A DNA stretch of 64,000 nucleotides from Fasciolopsis buskii (Eukaryota > Platyhelminthes > Trematoda > Plagiorchiida > Fasciolidae): assembly GCA_008360955.1 (NCBI GenBank), contig LUCM01003740.1, positions 111,450 through 175,449 on the forward strand, written 5' to 3'. The notes beneath the pieces are model-generated. The model did no database searches, had not been told where the DNA came from, and was given only the letters and a program-made list of their open reading frames with translations. The position numbers were made by a program, and so were the translations under genes. Below, in pieces: positions 1-11,000 of the stretch; positions within the stretch are counted from its first letter, which is position 1, and the number at the start of each line of letters is the position of its first letter.

Positions 1-949
1 ATTCTGGTGACCATTTAACTGGGTGGATATGCTGAACTTTGTTTGTTTTGGTGTTTGTCCTCATGTTCGTCTTCCTGGATGGCACCTGCACTTAAGCGCA
101 CCAGTACCTAAGGTGTTATGTAGACTGGAGCCTGAGAGATGACCGCGAGTAGTGTCTATTTCCAGTAGTCGTCACCTTTATTTTTTGATTTCGAATAGCG
201 GTCCACGAACGCGCAGCGTAACCATTGTGACCAGGGAATACGACAGCTCACTGAATCACTTCCAGAAGCATATACTGGCTAGTTGAGCAGTGCCTTTTAA
301 GGAGCGTTTTAGTTGGTCCATGTCGATAATTGGTCTCTTATCTATGGCTGCATTTGAGGTGTTATACTGTACAGTGTTTTGGTCTCAAGTATTTGCGTTT
401 CAGTCGGAAACGTAGGTGAAGAAATAAGGACAATTACGCTGATCATCTTGTGAAAGCGCTTACTATGTAGATGATTACTCAGGTAATCGATTGAGAAACG
501 GTTTCGGCAGGACTTATCCTGAATAGTGGATAATGGAGTACCTACAGAAGTGGAAGTATTTGAGTGGCACATTAGAAGATCATGATGCAGAGAATGCGAG
601 GGATCTTAATGTGTCCTGTGAAGAAACTTTTCATGTTTATTGGACAATTTGTTCAGTGATATGGAAAAAAATTGCTAGTATTTGGCAGATTCGGGCGAAG
701 AATCTTATATTTCTTTAAATTAACCTACAAAAAGAACAGGAGAGTAATAAATTTTAATCGAAAAAAAATTGAGATGGAAAAGTGCAGACGATGCTCTTTC
801 TCACCCTCTGGTTTCGTATGCCTCTGATTTGAAATAATGTCCTCGAGGATTCTTTACACGACTGGAAAAGTGTCAGAGTCTTGGCACTAACGAGCCGCAG
901 ATATCTCACAGAATCAACCCTGCTAAGTGGCTGAGTTGATGATCGACGG

Positions 950-1323
950 TTCATATCTGGAATTCGTTATGACAATGGAGAAAAGCGTTAGGCTAAAGTA
1001 GTGGTACTACTAGATTCTTGAGTGGGGACAGTAGCGATGACTCTCCAGCACTTAGGAATAGAACCTGTGCTCAGCGAAGTGTTCAGTAAAGGACTGATGA
1101 CATCAGTTAAAGCCAAATCACCGTGTCTTAAAAGAGATGAAAACGGACTGTCAGGACCGACTCCTGTGATAGTTTTAGTATTGCAAAGAAAGATCAGGCA
1201 TCTTTTTACCTGCATAAAAGGGCAACTGATATTATCATTTTCTTCCAAGTGTATTTGGGATATAATTTTAAGAATGGACGAAGACGCAATTAATACTGTC
1301 CGTGTTTGCAACGCATTTTGCAT
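950..1323 (-). mobile_element. CR1/Jockey-like non-LTR retrotransposon, reverse transcriptase remnant
   Basis: Read on the minus strand, the frame from 1323 contains a block around GDLALTDVISPLLNTSLSTG followed by IPKCWRVIATVPT. This is the order seen in the early fingers/palm region of CR1- and Jockey-type reverse transcriptases (a 'GPDGIP' block, then 'PL..I.N.SL.TG.IP..WK.A.V.PI'). The GPDG motif reads GPDS, and the frame ends at a stop directly after this block. A weaker minus-strand frame at 754-954 may be its shifted continuation. No endonuclease or catalytic YxDD motif is left. It is a short dead fragment. Confidence 0.55.
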
Positions 1324-2442
1324 GTCACTTTCCCTTCCCTCACCTCGAGTGTCTTGCTACAGAGATTTGCGGTTTCTGCCGCTTTAGACCTGGCTAGTAC
1401 AAATCGTGTCAATTCATTTGATTTCGTCTCTATTAGAGTGAATATATGTTGCACGGCTGAAGTATTACGGCATTTGTGAACGTGCTGCTTTCGTTTCCTT
1501 AGGGATTTCAGTAGGTGGGAATAGATATGGCCATTTGAGACGAATAGGGTTTCAAGCGGACAACATTGGTATATGAAAATTCTGATATAGTCATTTATCA
1601 AGACTTCCAAGGCGAAAAATGAAGTCCGATTTTAGTTCTGATCTTTGTACACAAATGACGCAATTAAAAACGTGGATCAGTGATTGGAGTTCCACAGATA
1701 GGTCCGACCTTTTTAGACGCCGAATGTATGGTGGTGCTAAAGAATGCTGGAACGAACATTTTATTTGGCCAGATGCATATGGAGGATACTTTCAGCCAGC
1801 TTCTTGTGGACGAAGTCGATCTTCGATGAGTATTAATCCCTAAGTTCAATCGAGTTGCGAATGGCTATAACAGCGAACACAGGACAATTTAAAGCGAAAT
1901 TTTCACAAGAAAAAAGTGCAGTGATAGTGACCCAGAATTGTGGCGCGGTGAGTCAGAAATTTTGCGGGATCTGGTAGGTATCGCTTCCCCATCAAAATCG
2001 TAGATCATTTGGGAAAGGGATTTTATTACAAAGTATAAGACAGCCGCAATGGATAGGCTGTCTCTTGGCCTCAATCTGGGCATGGCAACATACNCCGAAA
2101 GATTGGCGTTAATTGATAATTTTACCGATTTATCAGGAGGGCGATAGTTCCTCATCTGAAAACCACGGATCACTTAGTTTGGTACGTGTCAGGCCCCAAC
2201 CGCTCGCGAGGGCTTAACTCTCCACCGATTATCTAGTGCTCGTGAGATTTATATGCGTGAACGTCAATTAGATTCCTGCACGGTGGAGGTTGTATTGACC
2301 AAGTGCTTACTGTGCGACCTTCGTCTTCCTCTACCCTGAAACAGCTGTGGATTGAGTCAGTCATGCAACTCTACCGTGCTGCCGGAGAAATTCATTTCCC
2401 TTATGCGAACGGCCGAAACCTAGTTTGTACTTACCGCAATCA

Positions 2443-2475
2443 CCCGAATTCACCACTTCTCGTGGTGAGTTCGGG
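2443..2475. repeat. Near-perfect 14-bp hairpin
   Basis: The arms at 2443-2456 and 2462-2475 are complementary except for one position that can pair as G-U in RNA, with a 5-base loop. Weaker pairing continues just outside the arms. No poly-T tract follows, so a terminator role is not suggested. It may be part of an old repeat. Confidence 0.5.
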
Positions 2476-3300
2476 CTGATTACAGATTTCCAGTCTCATA
2501 TGGGGATAACGTAATTGATATTTGCACAAAAGTGAAACTGTTTCGCCTCAAGTGTGCGGACAGTGTTGAACTTCCGAGTGATGACCCAAGTAAGTTGCGG
2601 GTTTTTCCTAACCGCTTGAACGATGGTGTAGCCATCTTTGGGATGCGTATTGCGCCTTTAAAGTGAAATGCTCTTACAGAGCCGGTCTGGCTCAAAAACA
2701 AAACGTGTCCCTCCAGGAGGGGAATTGAATGTATTAGATAGTTTTATTCAGTTGAATATTTTTATCCAATCTAGTGATGAAACATTGAATGAATTGTTCT
2801 CTTGAAGACAGAAGGGTCGATTGGCATTTGCCGATTTGAGGCATCCACGGCGTCGGCGTGACATCTGGTTATCGACCAAACTTCTAGTGTACACAGCATC
2901 AGCGGTCCTTCTATGCGAACATGGTCGCTGAAGAGAAATGCACTAGGACCTTTTGTTTTTGAACACCGTTCTTTCTTTTTATTATTGGTAGAACATGGAG
3001 AATTTTATCTGTAACTCAAATGTTCGGTCCTAGGGCTCAATCATTTAAGCAGATTCTGAATAGGCATTGGTTTAGGTGGTTGGGACGTTAAAAATCTTCC
3101 TTCTTATTTCCTTGCAAGCGATTTGTTTCTGTTTCTCTTTATTTCGAGCAGCCGGTGTTGTGATGCAGCAACTAAAATCGGGAGACATTGGTATGAAGTT
3201 AATGATCCTAAAATTTTTTAATGAATTAATAATTTTCGACCGTGTTCTAACTGGTTCACCATGATGTCGCTTCCGCCCGTGTTTTCGTAACTGGATTGAA

Positions 3301-3969
3301 CTAGGGAGCTGCACCCTGCGTCTTGTTCCACCCCGTTTGCAGCTGATTGCATCTTGTGACATCCGTTGCACTATCACGAAGAACCGACGATTGCCAACAT
3401 ACATCTCGAAGTGTTAGATAATCAAATAAGTTCTTTCTCGGTTTGGTTCGGTGAATAGCCGAACGACGGTTGCTTCCTGTTTTCTGCCGGTAATTTTTTT
3501 GCATCACCGGCGAATGTTGTGCTTCTTTGAGGTTTGCAGCACCTGACTGTGAGATTCCGACCGGTAGATTTTGTTTGAGTTGATCATTCATTTACAGAAT
3601 GGTCAGCCCATAGCAGGGGTTTTCTAGCTGGAATAATAAAATCTGCCTAAAAAATCGAACAATGTTATTCATGTATTTACGTTGGATAGCCTCCAAACTA
3701 CTGATGTTGAAATGGGTCTTCAATCGACGAGGTCCCGACAACCCTGACGCTCTGGTGGTAAACTTGCTTGTATGTGTGCCAGTCAGTTGTTTACTTTCGA
3801 TATCATTTGATGCACACTGGAAAACACTAAGCGTGCCACTGCAAACACCACCACCAGGCCCTGTTATTCTATGTAAAACATTGTGTAAATCATTTGCCGT
3901 CCGACCTGGCATTGCCATTAGCACGATAACAAGCACAGATCTTTTCGGCCCTTCGCAAATCTCGGGCAC
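3301..3969 (-). pseudogene. Long minus-strand open frame with one internal stop; unrecognised
   Basis: One minus-strand frame stays open for about 223 codons, broken only by a TAA at 3592-3594. The first part (3969-3595) is mixed hydrophobic and basic and includes the stretch RSVLVIVLMAMPGRTAND. The second part (3591-3301) is basic and Gln/Asn-rich. I recognise no family, and no clear splice pair bounds it. It could be a decayed exon or repeat piece, or simply chance: the plus strand is also open over 3662-3997, which lowers confidence. Confidence 0.2.
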
Positions 3970-4936
3970 AAAACCTATGCCAACTCCGTGGTTCTGATGG
4001 GTTTACTTAACCTGAGAAGTTCGCAACTGGCTTACAGATCCTGTTTTGCAAATAGCGCTTCATCCTAGTCGCGGTATCCTATATTTTAGCGACCAAATTT
4101 TGGACGTCTGTGTAGCCCTCGCATCCTGCCGACACGAAGGGTCTGATTCATTTTCTCCAGTGAAGGCAAAAGCTTCATTTCCGGGTTGTCCGTTGTATCC
4201 CGCACAGGAGAAATATGAAATGATCAGGATGTTCTTATGGTATGTCATTGGCTACTGAAGCCGCACAAAACGCTGTGAATTCCGATCGACCGGCAAGAAC
4301 AACTTTACGAGATGTACGATCCATTTTTCCACTTAAAAACGTAGGAGGACACATTCATGTTCATTTTGTAATAAACGGCGGTTTGCCTCTTCGACAAAAT
4401 TTTAGAGCTATACGACTGAGCACTGGCAGGTAATAAAACAGAAGAACACTGCTGATCGGTTTCAACTCTGTCCGTGGTTAATTCGGTCAGATTTTTTGTG
4501 AGCAGTTTAGCTTATTTTTGGTAGTTCTGCAATCGTTGAAGTATCGAAATCGTTTGGATGGGGTCTGTTGTAAATAACCTGAATAATATTGCCGATTTAT
4601 CTCTGCTTGCTACACTAATTCGCGTGCAAGATTGACCATTTTAAATTACCCGATCGTTGTTCGTTTATGTCCTGCTTGAAACTGTACTCCGTTTTATTTA
4701 TGCATATCGCTTGAGCGTCACCTCAGGAACTTAGTATACCAACTTTCATTTCAATGCATGAGTGATTTCTGATGTCTTATTCACTGGGCGTAACTATCGT
4801 ATAAAAGCCTTGGTAATGAGTTATTAAATGCACTCAATACTCTTCTGATCAAGTCGTCATCGGCCTCTTAGTAGCGAACTAAATGATTAGTATTATTGTC
4901 AGAATCGTTTGTTTTCCCATTTTGATTTCGTTTCAG

Positions 4937-5086
4937 ATTTTCTTGCGAAGTTACGTGCTACCTCAGCTACAACTCCGGCGCTCCTCTGCTAAGTCCGCAG
5001 CAAAAGATGCTCCCATGACTTCTCCGTTGCATTTGGACATTACAAAAAGTACCACTGTTACGCTTGTGGCCAGCCCACGGAACAAG
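4937..5086 (+). CDS. Coiled-coil gene, exon 1 of those visible (50 codons, phase 0 to 0)
   Basis: The exon lies between a TTTCAG acceptor and an AAG|GTAGGC donor and is open in this frame; the frame checked as an alternative contains a stop. The product runs from an aromatic/basic start (IFLRSYVLPQLQL) into a Ser/Ala/Lys-rich stretch and a Thr/Val-rich end. No domain is recognised. It is probably not the first exon of the gene, because it has no in-frame start near its 5' edge. Confidence 0.55.
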
Positions 5087-8000
5087 GTAGGCTATTTCGT
5101 TCAGTTCGTTTGATGCAAAAGTATCATCATTGAAAGCCTGTTTACATAAAAGATATATATATGTATATATATATATATATATGCAGAATGCGTTTTGAAA
5201 TGATATGACTGCTTGCGTACCTCACTGTCCCAACAAGCTACACAGGACGGCTTATCTCAAACCGAAGATCCAATCATGCCTAGCAGGTCGATGGGTCGAG
5301 GCCTGACGAATTAGTCCCCTGGTCCTCCCGATCGGGTTTGACTCGAGCTGGCAGCCCAGTTGAAAAAACGAGTGGGAAAATAATTGATCCAAATGGATGG
5401 GTTTCCACTCAGCCGCTCCCCGTTGCCTTGCGGTCAGGTTCTTGTTAGAACCAACGGCTTTGGTTGAGAACCCCTAATCGTTCCCCTGTTTAGCGGCTGG
5501 ACTCCCTAGCAGTTTTCTTGCAATAAATCTAAATGAATAGCACAAACATAGTAAACTCCATGACCCATAATTCGTCGCGCAGGATAATCGGGACCCTGCT
5601 ACCCATTGTGTCGAGCGGGGTTGTTAATGATAAGTATACGCCTGCTCCGAGTTTCCCTACTGGGTTAATGCCCCACTGTCTTGGGGGTAGGACTTTTAAG
5701 CCTGCGATTAGGGTTTCCAAAGAAAAACCCCTTCTGTGGTGTGGGCAGCCGCGAAGTAGCGATAGCCCAAATACTTCCAGCATCGTTTATCCAGGGGACC
5801 CTTCTAATTAACGTTTTTCCGATTTAGGGATTGCAGGAAACCGCCACAAGAACTGTGAATCGACGGATTTATCTGATGGCAGCATTAAGAGAAGAGGAAG
5901 AAATAGTTCGCAAGCTTACTTAAACCTAAGAGTTCATTTTACTTGGGTGCCTTCGATGTCCGCATACTCACCCAAATAGGGCAGCAAGCTGCCTTAAAAC
6001 TCACACGACAGAGGTATGCTATGTCTTCGAAATTCGCATACAGAGTCCCACTTCCGTGATCACTCTTTGTAGCTCGGATGCAACCTCACTCTCTCGCTTC
6101 AATTTCCACGTGTAAGGGGTTCTATCTTCGAGTCCTCTAGGTTAAGCTGGCACTATACCTCGTAGCGGAACTTGGACTGTTACACTACATCCCAGTCAAA
6201 AGATGTTTATGTGCCGTTTGGTTGGATGGTTCACTGCATATCACTGGCGGTCGATTGAAGCGTTGTTGTTTGTTCGTCGTATCTGTGTATGCGTCTACTG
6301 ATTACAGCCCGTTTGGGGCGAAAGGCGAATTCTACCGATAGTTATTTCGGTTCCTCTGAAGTGTTCGGTCAACAAACATTGCAATCATTGCTGGTGATTT
6401 TACGGTCATGCACCAACTGTCGCTGGATGAAGTGTGAATTTTAGTTCTTTGTTTTCAAGGTTAATTACCGTAAGAGGTATGTTGTTTACACACCGAACCA
6501 TTTTTAGAGCCCAGATCCAAATTAATACCGCACGTTCCCCATTTCGTGTCAAAGTTTTTTACTCTCTACATGGCTTCTTCCGTCACGGAGTCTGGGGATC
6601 TTGTAGTTCATATCAATTACTTCAGGTAGGCCGATATCTTATTTCCGGGTAGTATTAGTGAATTAGTAATCGTAAAAAATGGCTTTCATCCGACTGTTTT
6701 TCGGTATGCTTTTGAATATTGTCATCTTACTGCTACGGTCTTTTGTACTCGATAATGTAGCATGGTGCCAAATATGAGTGCTTGCTTTTTGGGGCGAAAA
6801 ATGGCTGCGAAAATATGCCAAGGTTGTCAAAGTTGTTATCTCTACCTTCCATTGTTTGTGTACAACTGGATTAAGCGCTACATTTTCAACCAGAAATCAT
6901 GTAATTTTCTTGATACTGTCGGAGGCTGAACAATTCACAACGAATAGTATAGAGGTTGACTTCTACGAAGTGTTGGTAGTTTTCACTCGACCAAGGACTA
7001 AATAAATTTCATCGGTTCCAGGTATATTGTAATAGGAGTAGAATGAAAACGTTTGTTTGAATCAGAGCAACTTATAAATAAAGCTTTTTCACTCTTGCAA
7101 TCGTGACGACATGCGTTACGTTATTGCGCGAGAAGTCTCTTGATATTCATTCTCAAAGGTCGTTCATGTGGTGCCCGGTTTTCGGCACCTCTTCTGCTCC
7201 CGCATGTTGGAAGTGACCGTACGCTTTTTCCGCTCTTCACGAAAAACATTTGACTCCGCGCGTGGTTCTTTCTGGGATACATCACACGCAAAGGGTATTG
7301 GAAAGGAGCTGGTAACTAGGCCCCTCTGCGTTGGACAGAATTCGAAACGCCGTGAAAATATTTTTAAGTCTGACTCATGATGTAAACCGTACAACGGACA
7401 TACCGGTAAGTTGAGAGGTCTCCGTCAGGCCAGGAGACTTCTTGCGCAAATATGGCACATAACGGTGGAGAAAAATAAATATCTTTCTTCTCAGTAGTAC
7501 ATTTTGCACAAAGATGGATGAACAAAATTTGCCCGGAAGCACACGACCGGTTTCGCGGTTATTGCCGCTCTTCAGTTGTGCGCACCCGGTATTATTCTGT
7601 CCAACCATCCCTATACTAGTGTGCTCCTTTCTTAATTTTTTTCATTAGAATCTCATTCGAATCGTTAGGAGCGTGGATGGACGGTAAGTCCATTTAAGGA
7701 TCACTAGATTCCAGTGAGAAACTAAGAAAGGAGCACACGAGTATGGAGATGGTTGGACAGAATATTACCGGGTACTTACAGCTGAAGAGCGGCAATAACA
7801 ACGAAACCGGTCTTGTGCTTCCGGGCAAATTTCGTTCATCCATCTGTATCCAAAATATACTACTGAGAAGAAAAAACAATGCTTTCGGGCCTTGTGTCCC
7901 CTTCCTGTACATTGACTTTGCCTGACCGACGAAAATCTCCCGACTATTTACCATGTGATTCTTAACTGGACCTATCATCCATTCACACCTCTGACGATTC

Positions 8001-11000
8001 AAATGAGATTCTAGTGGAATACAAATGTTCTTCTCGATAGCTGTCGAATGAACAATCGTCAGTTGACTTGAATGCTTGAGTTTGTCTCCATGTGCACGTC
8101 TGCAGTGGATCTGTTTGTCAGTAATAGATCCGGTTGACGAAACAATATATTTAGCGCATATGTTAATCGGACGCGTGAACCCCTTGGTGCTTATATGTAC
8201 ATCGTCTATCAAGTTGCTCCGTCCAAGAAATGTCGATCCCCAGTCATTTTGCTAAGACGGAAAATCAGTGGTGTTTAGGCCAAAGAGTTTTTTCACTCAG
8301 TGATGATCAGAAACAAAGCTACATCACATCGCATTTTGCGAAATATCCCAACTGACCCAGGACTGATTCTCTTCTTTTAATTCATTATAATGCGTTTGCA
8401 AGCATTATATTTGAGTTGCAGCAGCTATAATATGAAAATAAAGCCTTAACTGACACTGCGGTTCATGGAAAACACGACTTGATTTGATTTGACTTGGAGT
8501 TTGTATTTATTTGCTTGCTTGATCAGCATTACACGATCTGCGTACGGTACGAGGGAATTTACGCACGAAAGCGAATCGGAACACTGAAATAAGTCCAAAT
8601 TGTATTTGGGTTCTGATCGGATTAGAAATTCTATGGATGCTTTGAGGAATTTTTGATCGTGTAGTGAATTAACTGAATTTATCGCACTCTAGTGGAGGGT
8701 TAGACTTTTGTGGAAGTAAATATTTGTTTCCATGCTAAATCGTTATCATTAGGTAAAATATTCAACACATTCACGGCGTGAACATTACGTAAAATTATGC
8801 GTAACATGTGCACGTCAGTGGTGTTTAGCGAATATTTACTTATTTTGCTGGGTGATTTAATTTATTGTTCAAATGCGACAAAGAACACGCTTTTAATAAG
8901 TTGCAATGTATAGTGATAAAGCCGGCTTTTACTTAACCGTATTTTGTGCACAGCAAAAAATTGGACTTAGATGGACTCAGTGAAAGGTCAATTTTATTGC
9001 TGTCTTCAGAATAAGGCCGTTAAAACAAAATTCCTAGACCCGGGATTTCTGTGTCGAACAGTTAAGAAGACGATATCAACAGAATATCATATTTCAATAC
9101 AGCATGTATTGAATGACTGCTAAGTTTCACTGTCAAAAGCTTGCGAAAACTAGGAGTCGAAATTTGGGACCACCATTAAAAAGATAATGCACTATGGGTA
9201 TTTGGACGTCATAAATACCCCGGAATTTCAGTTTTGAAATGATTGCAACGGAATCAACGAAGGTGACAAAACGAGGTAAAAATCATCCCGTGATAAAAGC
9301 GGTTTTCAAACCTACCAAGTACGAATTGGGCTCTGATTTTCAGCTAATCTGTACTACGAACACATGTACATAATTTAGTCATAGTCGATTGTTTATGTCT
9401 GTACATGTTCAGCCATTTACTTTCTGCTTGTTTTTCAACCATCCCTCTTGAAGCCCATGTTGACACAGATGTTCTATCGCAAAAGGGTTTATATTTGATT
9501 ACCCACAAACGTTTTACATTGTAATCCATCTACTCGTTCTTCTATCCCAAGACTGACATTATCAAACTTACCGGCTCATCATTCCTGAATTTGTCCCGCT
9601 AACTCATTGGCACACATAAGTGTTCTCGTTTACCCCCTCTGCAATTTGTAGGATACCGACACGATGCATCAAAATCATACCCAACAACCTCAGCGTACAA
9701 TAACAGAACTGAAATATTCAGGTAAGTGGTTGGGCTAACCTGCCGTTAACACGGAACGCGAATGATCGATTGGTGTTTTGTTCAGTTGCTCTATCACTTG
9801 TTGTCTTAATCGCTGAATGAATTCTACTAATCGTAGATCTCGGTCGTAATTGGGCTGGAGCTTGTCCATCCTCCTTTACTCTCATAAGCCGCCCTCAACG
9901 TAAGTTCCGTCATCTACATCGATTGAATGGATTCATGCCCCCCCCCGAGTATCACTGTTTGTTGATCGAACATTTTCCCATTCCCATCTGTCTACGAAAA
10001 GTCTTACCTCAATTTACTTTTTGATGGACGTTTGGAAGTATTCTGTTTATTTGCGGTGGTAATCGTTCAGTCGCTATCTTTGTGCCATCCATTCCAATGC
10101 TTTTTTCGTCGGTAAATCTGTCCTTCTAAAGCACCGATATACGAATTTTTCAGTGTTCATTTCTTTTTCTTCACAACGGTGAACTCAGATGGAAACTTTG
10201 TTGGTAAATTCTTCTGTAGTTTAAGCGATTAACAGTTACGGATAAAACTTCGCAATGAAAGCAATATACTTTCGCACAATTATTTCAGCAGATCTTTTCG
10301 GCGGCTTGTCATCGAAATGAAACTCTAACGAGTTATGTTTCACTGTTGCTTATGACGATAATGAAGCACCAATTTAGGCCGACGTTATCATCTTTTCACG
10401 TCCATCAGTTTCTTATTGACATTTGCAACTTCTATGTGCCAACCTTTTAACGGAGAGATTATCCTCGACTCGGTTTTCCGTTTTTCAAAAGCTGTCGACG
10501 CACTAACTAACGCATTTTCATGCATTTGTTTGGTGTGGAACCGATTCTACTCATAACCAGTTGATTTTCGCTGGTAGCCACTACTGTCCTTTTATGTGTC
10601 TTTTTTTACAGTTCCTTCACTATCAAGTGTGGAGTGGAAACCCGGTAATCAACAGTCTAGTTCATTTGCGAACACCGGTAATCCAATCCCAGCAAACAAG
10701 AATTTGCAGCAGTATTTAGAGGCGAAGGCAAGGGTGAGCGCGTTTAATCTCCAAGTTCTTTGTCTATTCAGTAATGACAGATATGATTACAGTAACGATA
10801 TACCCAAGTATTCATAGCTATTAGCGTATTTTATCGTTCTGAATTTCTGCTTAGTAGTGGTCTAGCGGATTAAATGTCAAGGGTTTGAGGTTCGAATTCC
10901 AGATCCGCTAGGCACTTTGGTGGTAGACGTCAATTTACGCTAGCCCGGCTGGCTTTGAAATCTGCTCTTTTGATACCGTACATGGTTCTGCTACACTTTG

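Larger units (their letters stand above)
1..4936. other. Sequence upstream of the first recognised exon; no gene supported
   Basis: Apart from the CR1-like RT remnant near 950-1320, the hairpin at 2443-2475 and a paired open frame at 3301-3969 (listed separately), I see only short chance reading frames. If the coiled-coil gene downstream is a myosin with a motor domain, this would be intron or upstream exon territory. I find no P-loop, switch I or switch II motif in any frame here. Confidence 0.5.

Noticed and set aside
5302..5335. Hammerhead-like core CTGACGA in the RTE leader
   Set aside because: The second conserved box (GAAA) is absent at the proper spacing, so a hammerhead ribozyme is not supported, although another fold is not excluded.
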